From the NCBI GenBank assembly GCA_023101725.1, contig JALJCO010001191.1:1-64000 (forward strand): a stretch of 64,000 bases of DNA. The letters are read 5' to 3'. The position numbers were made by a program, and so were the translations under genes. Shown piece after piece: positions 22,430-32,614 of the stretch. Position 1 is the first letter of the stretch. Each line of letters opens with the position of its first letter. The stretch comes from Atherinomorus stipes. Lineage: Eukaryota > Chordata > Actinopteri > Atheriniformes > Atherinidae. A model generated the notes under the pieces. That model did not search any database. It was not told the origin of the DNA and saw only the letters and a program-made list of their open reading frames with translations.

Positions 22430-24185
22430 AAAAATTGTAATTCTTTCTTCATCCACTAGGGGCTCCTAAACAGAGCAAATCCCCACACTCTCATGTTATT
22501 TAAAAGACCAACTTCACAGCAGAAATAAACATGTTTGCAGCAGAAAGAAACATGTTTACAGCAGAAATGAACATGTTTACAGCAGAAATTAACATGTTGA
22601 CAGCAGAAATAAACATGTTGACAGCAGGAATAAACATGTTTACAGCAGAAAGAAACATGTTTACAGCAGGAATAAACATGTTAACAGCAGAAAGAAACAT
22701 GTTTACAGCAGAAATAAACATGTTTACAGCAGAAATAAACATGTTTACAGCAGAAATAAACATGTTTACAGCAGAAATGAACATGTTTACAGCAGGAATA
22801 AACATGTTTACAGCAGAAAGAAACATGTTTACAGCAGGAATAAACATGTTAACAGCAGAAAGAAACATGTTTACAGCAGGAATAAACATGTTTACAGCAG
22901 AAATAAACATGTTTACAGCAGAAATTAACATGTTTACAGCAGAAATGAACATGTTTACAGCAGGAATAAACATGTTTACAGCAGAAAGAAACATGTTTAC
23001 AGCAGAAATAAACATGTTGACAGCAGGAATAAACATGTTTACAGCAGAAAGAAACATGTTTACAGCAGAAATAAACATGTTGACAGCAGGAATAAACGTT
23101 TACAGCAGAAAGAAACATGTTTACAGCAGGAATAAACATGTTAACAGCAGAAATAAACATGTTGACAGCAGGAATAAACATGTTTACAGCAGAAAGAAAC
23201 ATGTTTACAGGAGGAATAAACATGTTAACAGCAGGAATGAACATGTTTACAGCAGAAAGAAACATGTTTACAGCAGAAATTAACATGTTTACAGCAGAAA
23301 TAAACATGTTGACAGCAGGAATAAACATGTTTACAGCAGAAAGAAACATGTTTACAGCAGGAATAAACATGTTAACAGCAGAAAGAAACATGTTTACAGC
23401 AGAAATAAACATGATGACAGCAGGAATAAACATGTTTACAGCAGAAAGAAACATGTTTACAGCAGAAATAAGCATGTTGACAGCAGGAATAAACATGTTT
23501 ACAGCAGAAAGAAACATGTTTACAGCAGGAATAAACATGTTAACAGCAGAAATAAACATGTTGACAGCAGGAATAAATATGTTTACAGCAGAAAGAAACA
23601 TGTTTACAGCAGGAATAAACATGTTAACAGCAGAAATAAACATGTTGACAGCAGGAATAAACATGTTTACAGCAGAAAGAAACATGTTTACAGCAGGAAT
23701 AAACATGTTAACAGCAGGAATAAACATGTTTACAGCAGAAAGAAACATGTTTACAGCAGGAATAAACATGTTAACAGCAGAAGTAAACATGTTGACAGCA
23801 GGAATAAACATGTTTACAGCAGAAAGAAACATGTTTACAGCAGGAATAAACATGTTAACAGCAGGAGTAAACATGTTTACAGCAGGAATAAACATGTTTA
23901 CAGCAGAAATGAACATGTTGACATTTTTACACAAACATGTTCACAGCAGGAAAAACATGTTTACAGTCAGAATAAACATGTTTACAGCAGAAACAAACTT
24001 GTTTACAGTCGAAATAAACATGTTTATAGCCTGATTTAATCTTGATTTAATAGGTAAAGTTGACCTTCATGTCCACTGTGAATTTTTTTTTATAACTCAT
24101 CTGTTTAGATGTTATTTATTCTTGAAATCACACATAAGTAGGGGGGTGTCCTTTTGATTGACAGATGGCAGACCGGATGACGGCT
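22430..24185 (+). mobile_element. Dispersed element with internal 21-bp expansion, copy 2
   Basis: Left flank: TTCTTCATCCACTAGGGGCTC and ATGTTATTTAAAAGACCAAC. Right flank: TTAATAGGTAAAGTTGACC, TTTATAACTCATCTGTTTAG, GGGGGTGTCCTTTTGATTG and CGGATGACGGCTG. Both match the flanks of copy 1 (8080-8790) in order, while the array between differs greatly in length (about 1.5 kb against 0.43 kb). Confidence 0.8.
22516..24030 (+). repeat. 21-bp minisatellite array C with higher-order structure
   Basis: About 72 units of AACATGTTTACAGCAGAAAT type. Variants (GAAAGA, GGAATA, GTTAACAG, GTTGACAG) recur in fixed order, giving a higher-order unit of 63 or 84 bp (three or four units), clear between 23040 and 23850. 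Period 21 keeps frames open on both strands, producing spurious 190- to 360-codon frames. Confidence 0.95.
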
Positions 24186-24289
24186 GTCAGTCTGCAGCAG
24201 AGCAGTCCAAATATATCCGAACATGTCTTACCTTTATTCCACCACTCGGGAGGCTAATCTTCGTTTTTACCTGTCTCAAGGAGGTAATG

Positions 24290-24480
24290 TTTTCGGTAGC
24301 GTTGGTTTGCTCGTCCGTCTGTCAGCAACTTTACGGAAAAAGTTCTGGACGGATTGACCTGAAATCTCCACCAGCCGTGTGTCTCAGTCCAAGGATGAAC
24401 CCGTTAAATGTTGGTGGTGATCCGGATCACCTTCTGGATCCAGGAATGTTTTGAAGGATTCTTTATCATTGTGAGGTCGG
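24290..24480 (+). repeat. Dispersed-repeat-like segment
   Basis: Words such as TTCTGGACGGATTGACCTGA, GATGAACCCGTTAAATG and GATCCGGATCACCTTCTGG resemble a repeat I recall from many animal genomes. No second copy in the window, so the call is tentative. Confidence 0.4.
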
Positions 24481-24870
24481 CCATGTTGGAAAGGCTGTTG
24501 ATGAGGCGTGAGCGCCCCCTTGTGGCAGAAGTGTGCAGCTGCTGCTGAGCACATGATGTCAGGATGCAGAAATGGAACTTATGAGCAGCAGTGAGCACGA
24601 GGAGAGAAGACTGTTGGACAGACTTCTAGCAGGTGAAGATGGTGAACTGTGTGCGTCTGTGAAGAACTGGAAGTAACTAGTTCTATTTCTGCCTGAACAG
24701 GATGTTTATTTAGCCTTTAATGTTATTTAGCTGATCTGCTTATTCAGAAGTTTCCTCCATTCACCATGTGCCTTTTTATGCAAGAGGGGATTATCACGCT
24801 TCCGTGTTCGTGTTTCGGGAACTTGTCAAATTTAAGCGCTTCCTCTTCCGGGCCAGTTCAACAATAGCTG
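24481..24870. other. Spacer, no gene recognised
   Basis: No supportable feature. Confidence 0.45.
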
Positions 24871-24875
24871 AATCC

Positions 24876-25078
24876 AATGTCACTGCTCTGTTCAACTTTG
24901 TAAATCGAATAAACACCAAACCCACTTGAGTTTTCATGGATTCCCGACTGAAGCGATGCTAAGGAAGAAGTGGATCAAAGCGATTCGCTGGGGTGGAGGG
25001 CTGAACTTTATAATAAAACAACGTAGCATGTTTGTTTGTAGCCGGCACTTCAATGATGCAGACTGCACAGCTAGCATT
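24876..25078 (+). pseudogene. THAP-type zinc finger exon remnant
   Basis: In the frame starting at 24884 the sequence reads HCSVQLCKSNKHQTHLSFHG, then FPTEAMLRKKWIKAIRW and MFVCSRHFNDADC. This matches the C2CH THAP DNA-binding module. It has Cys-x4-Cys at the start, the conserved FP, the Trp of KKW, and CSRH completing the zinc site, about 60 residues in all. The frame has a stop upstream (24869) and at 25076. The only nearby ATG (24877) is in another frame by one base, so the start is lost. THAP modules occur in host THAP proteins and in P-element and Kolobok transposons; given the surroundings a transposon origin is likelier. No downstream transposase is visible. Confidence 0.65.
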
Positions 25079-25454
25079 AACAGGCTAGCATTAGCCAGCT
25101 AGCGTTTGCTGACATGCCTAACTTCGATAGTCAGAACACACACAAGCATCTGAAAATGGGGTCTGTACCCTCCTGTTTCCAGCGGATCAACTGGGGACTG
25201 CCAAGAAGGGAGACGCTTATAAAAGAACATTTTCACAGATTTTGTGTATCAGACGAGGACATTGTCTCTTCACATCGCAGCAGCTGCACGTCACTGCTAC
25301 TTGGTGAATGTCATGGCTTAAGCCAGTTATTATTTTTTCTAATGCTTTATTGATGATAAGGCCTAAGATTTGATTTCCAGATGCTTGTGTGTTTTCAAAC
25401 GTAAAGTTGAGCACATCAGCTAACACTAGCATGCTAACGCCAGCTGTAGTGTCT
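25079..25454. other. Spacer between the inverted THAP pieces
   Basis: GCTAGCATTAACAGG and related GCTAGC/GCTAAC words recur near both pieces (25068-25105 and 25418-25440), so the inverted repeat extends imperfectly into this spacer. No other gene signal. Confidence 0.45.
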
Positions 25455-25502
25455 CACCGGCTACAAACAAACGCCCTACCTTGTTTAATTATAAAGTTCA
25501 TA
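25455..25502 (-). pseudogene. Second, inverted piece of the THAP exon
   Basis: Reads on the minus strand NFIIKQGRAFVCSR then stop, matching NFIIKQRSMFVCSR of the plus-strand exon at about 25010-25046. Here CSR is followed at once by GTGAGA, a good splice-donor sequence, whereas the plus copy continues HF. The two pieces form an inverted pair about 400 bp apart. Confidence 0.55.
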
Positions 25503-25938
25503 GACTTTTATAAGTGCAAACAAAGTGAAAGTATTACCACAGGTGATGGTGCGACCATAAAGCCTTTTTGAGCTGGACTCAAACTAGTCTGTTTCCATCT
25601 CCAAGTTTCTTCTGCTTCAGTGTCCGGTTCAGAGGATGAGGAGCTGTCCTTGTCTTCAGAGAGCGTGATGATTACGCGAGCCTTCTGTGTGCTGTAGTAT
25701 ATTTCCAACTTCAAAATGACTCATCCTGCACTACTGCTCATATTTCTAACCTATCAGTTGCATAAACTACCTGAGCAGAACCAAAACAAAGTCCAGTTTT
25801 GCTTCGGTGCTGCCTGCAGCTGATACAACAGTATCAGAGCTAAAACCAAAACAAAATCTAAAGCTGCTTTGGTGCTGGCTAAACCCTGGCAAAGTATACG
25901 AGCAAGAACCAAAGCAAGCCTCTCCGCCTGATGAGATA

Positions 25939-26851
25939 CAGGGGTTAGACAATGAAACTGAAACACTTGGTTTTAGACCACAATCATTTATTAGTATGGG
26001 GGGGGGGCTCCTTTTGCGGCCAATACAGCGATAATTCGTCTTGGAAATGACATGTACAAGTCCTGAACAGTGGTCTGAGGGATTTTAAGCCATACTTCTT
26101 GCAGGATAGTGGCCAGGTCACTACGTGATGCTGGTGGAGGAAAACGTTTCCTGACTCGCTCCTCCAAAACTCCCCAAAGTGGCTCAATAATATTTAGATC
26201 TGGTGACTTTGCAGGCCATGGGAGATGTTCAACTTCACTTTCATGTTCATCAAACCAATCTTTCATCAGTCTTGCTGTGTGTATTTGTGCATTGTCATCC
26301 TGATACACTGCACCTGCCTTCAGGATACAATGTTTGAACCTTTGGATGCACATGGTCCTCCAGAATGGTTCAGTAGTCCTTGGCCCATCTAGCACAAGTC
26401 CTGGGCCAAGCGAATGCCGTGATTTGGAACGCTGTGGTTTTACGTTTTTTGGATACAATCCGGGTTAGCACCCGAACATCCCGTTCAGACAGCTTCCTCT
26501 TGCATCCATAGTTTATCCTGTTGGATGTGGTTCGTCCTTCTTGGTGGTATGCTGACATTACCCTGGATACTGTGGCTCTTGATACATCACAAAGACTTGC
26601 TGTCTTGGTCACAGATGCGCCAGCAAGACGTGCACCAACAATTTGTCCTCTTTTGAACTCTGATACAATGTTGTATGCATTACAATGTTTTGAGCAAAAC
26701 TGTGCTTTTTACCTGCTAATTGAACCTTCACACTCTTCTCTTACTGGTGCAATGTGCAATTAATGAATATTTGCCACCAGGCTGGTCTAATTTAGCCATG
26801 AAACCTCCCACACTAAAATGACAGCTGCTTCAGTTTCATTGTCTAACCCGT
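25939..26851 (-). mobile_element. Tc1-like element with both inverted repeats, internally deleted
   Basis: A 913-bp element. Its left end GGGGTTAGACAATGAAACTG and right end CAGTTTCATTGTCTAACCC are inverted repeats, each bordered by TA (25937-25938 and 26852-26853). It is shorter than a complete Tc1-like element (usually 1.3-1.6 kb), and the missing part is internal to the transposase. Confidence 0.9.
25991..26612 (-). pseudogene. Deleted Tc1-like transposase
   Basis: The N-terminal helix-turn-helix part reads TKTASLCDVSRATVSRVMSA and SNRINYGCKRKLSERDVRVL (26612 down to about 26440). The C-terminal catalytic part reads AGAVYQDDNAQIHTARLMKD and WPAKSPDLNIIEPLWGVLEE (26330 to 25991), including the second Asp and the Glu of a DD34E triad. 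The region between, which should hold the first catalytic Asp, is largely absent and the two parts are in different frames. It cannot be an active transposase, but the ends could still have been mobilised in trans. Confidence 0.9.
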
Positions 26852-26984
26852 TATCTTTCAATTGCTAAAGAAATATTTGTCAGAATCTGTATTATTGAAA
26901 AGTTTATAACACAATGTGGCCTTCTAAGCAAAAAAAGACTTATGAACTTAGACATGAAACCATACAGAGGATAAGATGGATTCA

Positions 26985-27345
26985 AGCAATACCAGGAAAT
27001 CTGGAGAGAAAAAGTCTCCACTGGTGAGGAAGATGAAGCTTAAGCATCATTGGACCTCCTACAAGACCATGATCCCAAGCAGACCTCAGTTTCCACGGAG
27101 GCTGGTTTCAGAAGAAGTCCTGGAAGATATCAGAGTGGCATCACACACTCAAACCTCTTTGAAAATCTGTGGAAGATTGAAAAAGGCGGCTGCAACACCC
27201 AAACCCAAGAACATGAGTGTCTTTGCCATGAAGATGGGCTGAGATTCCCCAGGAACACTGCAGGAAGCTGGAGTCTGGTTATGCATCATGTCTGCAGGTC
27301 AGAACAGCAGAAGCTCTGCTAGTTATTACGGTGATGAAGGGTTGA
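26985..27345 (+). pseudogene. Degraded Tc1-like transposase 3' fragment
   Basis: Nucleotide-level remnants of a Tc1-like C-terminal coding region in order: AAGCATCATTGGACCTCCTA, CCATGATCCCAAGCAGACC, TTTCAGAAGAAGTCCTGGAA, AAAATCTGTGGAAGATTGAA and GAGATTCCCCAGGAACACTG. The DPK and NLW blocks can be placed, but reading frames change repeatedly. No inverted repeat is visible. Confidence 0.7.
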
Positions 27346-28002
27346 ATCCAAACACGGAGGAAATATGGACGTAGCGTAGTCTCGTCTGAATACAGGAAAG
27401 TGAAGCCAGGTGGGCGTGTCCCACCGTCGCCATCTTGCCGTGTCACGTGTGTCATCACTCCGGGAAAATACTAAAAAGGGCACAGCGCGGTCTCTGGGAA
27501 AATGATTGACAGCTGATGTAATCTGGGCTAAACGCTAAACTAACAGGAAACTAGAAAAGCATTAATCTAACACTTTATTTCACGAATCTATGCTCCCGAA
27601 AATGAGGCACCGCATAACGTTCTCATGCTAGCTAATGCTAATGCTAACAGCTGTGGTGTTGCTGAGAGTTAATGACTAATATGGGAGATATTGTGAAATA
27701 TCAGGTTATTGTCTCTGATCAGGGCAACGTTGGGACCAGAAAATAAAACCAGTTCAGTCAGAAACACAAACGGATCAGGAAGACGGTGTCCTGCAGCCTT
27801 TAGTTTCATCTGCAGGACATGTGAAGCTACGTGGTCTGTACAGTCCTGAAACAATACCAAAAGCTAAATATGGGAGAAAATAGAAAAGGAACCACCTTTG
27901 AAAGAGTAAGAGTAAAGAGATAAGTAATAACAAGACTTGCGTTTTATATTCCAGTGTGGCTTGTCATTAAAATCAGTTTCTGAAGATGAATAATAGTTTA
28001 CA
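27346..28002. other. Spacer, no gene recognised
   Basis: No recognised repeat and no coding signal. Confidence 0.45.
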
Positions 28003-28335
28003 TTAAAGGAACAGTACACCCACAGAATGATGGTCCTTCATCTTCTCCTCATCCTCATGCTGAGCAAGACTCTGGAGCACTTTTTTAATATCTCAAATGC
28101 AGCTGGAGATCCGGGGGGGAGGGGGGGGGGGGTTGTTTTCCCCCAACTGTCACGACACTACGGAAGCTGCAGCGTTCAGCGCTTACTCTGCCAATAATTC
28201 AAGCGTCGAAGAAGAAATTCGCTGCTTAAATTGTGCCAAGAGCGAACGAGCAGCAGACAAACACAAGAGGGGTTGCTTTAAAACAAAGAAAGAAAGAAAA
28301 AGAGAACACGCGATTTCGTCTGCCATGGTGTCGTT
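28003..28335 (+). mobile_element. TTAA foldback element, left arm only
   Basis: Starts TTAAAGGAACAGTACACCC and carries CATGCTGAGCAAGACTCTGG and CACGACACTACGGAAGC, all shared with the element at 61313-62107. It stops where Tc1-like copy B begins; a polypurine GGGGG run lies at 28108-28132. Confidence 0.75.
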
Positions 28336-28490
28336 AAGATGCTGTGGCATGACCTTAAAAAGGCGGTTCATGCTGGAAAAGCCTCCAATGTGGCTGAATT
28401 ACAACAATTCTGCAAAGATGAGTGGAACAAAATTCCTCCACAGCGCTGTAGAAGACTCACTGCCAGTTATCACAAACGCTTGATCGCGGT
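28336..28490 (+). pseudogene. Tc1-like copy B, transposase 3' end, first part
   Basis: Reads MLWHDLKKAVHAGKASNVAE and CKDEWNKIPPQRCRRLTASY, the same C-terminal block as transposon A. The sequence is cut at 28490 by an L1-like insertion and resumes at 29215, where the terminal VVAAEGGPTSY-type codons and the 3' inverted repeat follow. 5' truncated. Confidence 0.9.
28474..28490. repeat. 17-bp target duplication, left
   Basis: AAACGCTTGATCGCGGT; matches 29215-29231 (AAACGCTTGATTGCAGT) at 15 of 17 positions. Confidence 0.85.
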
Positions 28491-29214
28491 GAGGTCGGCA
28501 GCTGCTGGTCTTTGTCCACTCTGGGCCCTGAGACCGCGGGGGGCTCCGGCTGGGGGTGAATGTCCGCCCCTTTGGGGGGTTGGCTGGGGTTCGGGCCTCT
28601 GGGTGGCTGCTGGGGGGTCTCGGGCTGTGTGGGCTTCCTCCTCCTTGCAGAGACGAGGCTGCATCTGCATGACTGTGTCACCACGGAGACCCTTTATTAT
28701 GCATGTTGATGCTGTGATGCTGATGACTAGGTTGTACCTCTTCTCTGCGTAGTTCTGCGTGTGTTTGTATGTGTTTGTATGATCTGAGGATATTTAAGCC
28801 ACCTGCAGGTCCTCCTGTAGGGGATTGCTTGTTTTGTTTTCCAACAGAGACCTTGGAATGTTGTTTAGGGATCGCGGTACAGATGTACCAGTGAACTGTG
28901 TAAGTGGATCCATGTTTTCTCTCCTCTCTCTCTTCCTCTTCCTTACTCCTTTCTCTCTGTTTCACTTTCTATCATTACCTCTGTTAACTTTCATTTCTCC
29001 CTTGTCAGGCCCAGCAGTATGAAATGGAATGGTGTAATAGACAAATGTTTAATTAAAGAAATAAAATGAATAAACATGATATCAAGTGGAGCCTTATGTT
29101 CATAAAGCTCCGCTTGGTAAAGCAAAACTGTTCAACACAATAAAGCAATCAGATTTCCATTCTGCTGCTATGATGCTGGACAGGACAAGTAAAAAAACAA
29201 ACAAACAAAAAAAC
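28491..29214 (+). mobile_element. 5'-truncated L1-like LINE 3' end, copy 1
   Basis: A 724-bp insert in Tc1-like copy B, ending in an A-rich tail (AAAAAAACAAACAAACAAAA) and flanked by a 17-bp duplication. Both are hallmarks of L1-type target-primed insertion. The body matches 44622-45500 on the other strand: GGGCTCCGGCTGGGG, CCTTTATTATGCATGTTGA, GGATCGCGGTACAGATGTAC, GGAGCCTTATGTTCATAAAG. Only 3' UTR is present, so the exact clade is inferred. Confidence 0.7.
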
Positions 29215-29289
29215 AAACGCTTGATTGCAGTTGTTGCTGCTGAGGGTGGCCCAACCAGTTATTAGGTTTAGGGGACAATCACTTTTTCA
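29215..29289 (+). mobile_element. Tc1-like copy B, terminal part with inverted repeat
   Basis: Resumes after the L1-like insert: GTTGTTGCTGCTGAGGGTGG, CCAACCAGTTATTAGG (stop codon region), then GGACAATCACTTTTTCACAC ending at CAACTGTA. This is the same terminal repeat as at 18330-18352. Confidence 0.9.
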
Positions 29290-30822
29290 CACAACTGTAA
29301 CTTTGGATCTGAAACTTCCAAGTTATAACTGAACGTGCACCACGTGGAAAAGAGTCCTTTATCAAACCGCCTGTTCAACAAGCTGAAAAGGAAGGTGTTT
29401 AACCTTGTTATGCTAATATCTATGATCATGTTGTAGTTCGACTTTCTGCACCACAGCTCGCTGCGAGCACCACACTCCCGCTGCTGGAAATGAACCAGCA
29501 AGAACCATTAAGGCAAGAGCGAGCGACAGTATGTCACTGACAGGACGTCACTTTAACAGATTAATGAAGCCATTAATGCTACGGTCCCCATGTCTGAAAA
29601 CTGCAGATACAGTATTTGTTAATGCACCCTGTGAGGAGTGTGTGTGAGCTGTAAAGAGTTTTACACACACCTCAGTGTATCTGACTGACAAATGTGCCAC
29701 TGAGCGTGCGGCAGGGCAGAGGCTCATAGCGGTGGGTCAGCCACACCATTTCCTCCGCCACATAAAACATCCATCTCACAGGATACAGATGCTGAGCATG
29801 GCAGACCACCTCCTGCCATTCCTCTTAATCCCCCAAGGGCACACACATCGCTTATGTTGCCTCTCTGTGCTGCACATCCAAACGCTTGGCCGTTGATTAA
29901 CAAACAGCCACGCTCAGACCGGTGGGGTTACGCTGATATACAGTATTGATCTGGACAGGCAGCCTGTACGGCTCATATTTCACCACCTACAATGACGGCG
30001 GCAGAGACTAATGTTTCCTTGATGTGGCTCAGAACACCGGGAAGGAAACCACACGGTGCCGTTTCCAAAGTCCAGGAAGGAAAAAAAGGCCATCACAGAT
30101 TTAGTTTTTTAAACAGCCAGTGGGTCAATTAGCATATGAAACAAGTCGAGCCGAAGCTTTAGCTTCACCACAGAAAACCTGTGAACTGATGGGAGAGCGA
30201 GCTAAAAGAAGAGTAGGTGTGAGGCAGAGTCTGCAGCTGGAGAAGAAAAGGCTTCATTGTTCGTGGTGTTACAGCTTTTTACAGTGTTGGATGTTTTCTG
30301 TAAATCCAAACATCACATACTGTCATTAAGGGCAGGAAGATATGGTAGAAATGTCTAAATTTGAGATAACCATATAACTGACAAAACTGGCTCCTTTCAA
30401 CAAAAACACTTGAAAACAGCACAACTTTATTGGTGCAAATGAAAATTTACGATTTCGTCTCACTTTAGCAGGAAGCTGTTTCTGATCCACATTAAAGCAA
30501 CCTTTCGATCTTGCATTTCAGAAAGCACAGAAGATTATTTGAATATAAACAGTCCCGCCTCACTCCTAAGACACACCCCTTCATTCCCTCCACCTCCCAA
30601 TGCAGAATCAAGGTCTGACAGGCAGGTCCGTTGGACAATCCTAGAGGTGCACCCCACTTCAAGGATTGGTTGGAGTTTTCATTGAATATTTAGAGATTGG
30701 AATAATATTTTATTTTGATTAATGGTGGGTCTGTCTTGTATTTTAGAGTTCCATTACCTCATTCATAGCATTTTACCCTGTTAGAAAAATAGTGTAAGAA
30801 TGCAACATCGGTAAAGGTTGCT
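29290..30822. other. Single-copy-looking region, no gene recognised
   Basis: Between about 29510 and 30060 the sequence has even composition, no repeat signature and TTAATGA/CATTAATG words. It may be conserved non-coding DNA. 30060-30822 is AT-rich with no supportable gene. Confidence 0.4.
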
Positions 30823-32576
30823 TTAAGGGGAGACACTACAGGCACAAAGACGTCTTTTCATCACCTGGTCAATTTTGAGATTTTCATTTTTTTTTTGCCT
30901 CTTTCAACATGTTTTCTTTCAGACTAGTGTAAAAAAACATCCTAAATAAACATTTTAGGGGTTTATTTTAATACCTTTTCTGATGTACCCAAATCTCCTC
31001 AAAAATGATTTTTTGATATCTCATTCACAGCCTGATTTAAAGAACATTTCACCCCAAAAATCTGCCCAAAAATGAGTTTTTTTCTGGTTAATGACAGTAT
31101 ATTCTAAATTGTGAATTGATCTATAGAGATATCCAAAATCCCCTCTGTAAAAACTTTTGACTTTAATATTTGAACAAAATTTAAAAAAAAACTCTAAACC
31201 TGGTTTAATCCTGTGTTTAGATTTTTTCCAAGAAATATATGCAAATTAGGTCATTTTTGGCTATATAACACTTAATTTGCATATTCAAACATACAATTTC
31301 AGAAAACTTGCAATACAAAAAATGATAGTCCTAATGTGAGGAATAAAGTAGGGATGCACCGATCCGCCTTTTTTGGGCTCCGATCCGATCCGATATTTGA
31401 TGTTTCAGTATCTGCCGATACCGATCCAATACCGATACATGAATGGGGGAACAAAACAGCATGGTATTGTTTGATTGCACACCTCGTTGTGAAAACAGAC
31501 TGGGATCTTTCTTTTGTGCAAGGCAACATCAGACTTGGCTTTAAAAAAATTGTTTCCCTGGTTTTTAAAAAAGGAGATAAATGTACTGAATTACTTATTT
31601 AACAACTGCACACACACACAGCAATCTTAAATAAACTAACAATCCTCACAAGCTTGCTCACATATGTAAATATATAACAAAACGTTCTGATTCAGTCTGT
31701 GCAGTTAAATAAATGTAAAATAATAAAATGCTGAAACTGAGGGGAAATAACAGCCCTACTCAGTCAAACATGTCAAAACAAAAAGGAACAAAACTTCTTT
31801 CAAATGGTTCAGTCGGTGCAATTAGAAATTTAAAATCCAATTTAAAAGAAATAATAAAGGAGCTGAAATTGAGAAAAAGAAATATGTCCACTAGCTTGAC
31901 ATTTTATCTTTAAAAAAATGATTTTGTAGTACTTTGAAAATAAAAATGAAAGATCCGTGACAAAAGCAGCTGAATAAACAAACACTTAATCAGAGTTTTA
32001 ACATGGAGCTTATTTCCAAACAGGGAGATTGGAGATTTTTTTTTTTTCTTTTTAAGCCTCTCCCACACTGCACCGGATGCCGGTGGATACACGTAGTGAT
32101 AAAACTTGTCCTGTCCAGAAAGATTTAACAGTATTTCCTACTTTCTCTGCGACCTGTCGGCACTCGCGGGATTTTTACCTGTGAAAGGTGGAAACCAAAC
32201 CGCCGCAGGACTGTTGTTGGAGCAGCAACAGAACACACGGCAGCCTGCTAGCAGCTAACAGCTAGCTAGCTGCTAACAGCTGCGACTCTGGCCTTGTAAA
32301 CAAACAGCCTCCACGTGCTGCGTCGGCAACGCGTGATGTCACTTAAAGGGGAAGCATAGAAATACACTGAATAGATCTGCACCAACGGATCGGGCCGTGG
32401 ATCGGCTTATGTTTACCCTTACCGATATTTACCGATCTAGGATTTTTTCTCTATATCGGAACCGATCCCGATCTGAAGATCGGATCGGTGCATCCCTAGA
32501 ATAATGCAGGAAAGTTTCATGGTGATACCAGTTAGTTACATTTTTTACTCTATTTGCCTGGAGTGTCTCGCCTTAA
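30823..32576. mobile_element. TTAA-flanked element interrupted by an hAT-type element
   Basis: Ends TTAAGGGGAGACACTACAGGC and GCCTGGAGTGTCTCGCCTTAA are inverted repeats differing at two positions, each with TTAA. Without the insert at 31349-32498 it would be about 600 bp. Non-coding. Its right TTAA (32573-32576) is also the left TTAA of the next element. Confidence 0.75.
31349..32498. mobile_element. hAT-type non-autonomous element, nested
   Basis: A 1150-bp element. TAGGGATGCACCGATCCG at the left is mirrored by CGGATCGGTGCATCCCTA at the right. Flanks GAATAAAG (31341-31348) and GAATAATG (32499-32506) agree at 7 of 8 bases, the duplication length typical of hAT. Interior is AT-rich with CCGATA words near both ends; no transposase is found. 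Confidence 0.88.
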
Positions 32577-32614
32577 AGGTGTCATAACCTGCTGTTTTAC
32601 AGACACAATCCTTC

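Noticed and set aside
22500..24034. Long frames of MFISAVN and INMFTAE repeats on both strands
   Set aside because: The 21-bp period keeps frames open by itself; flanks are a non-coding dispersed element and unit variants ignore codon position.
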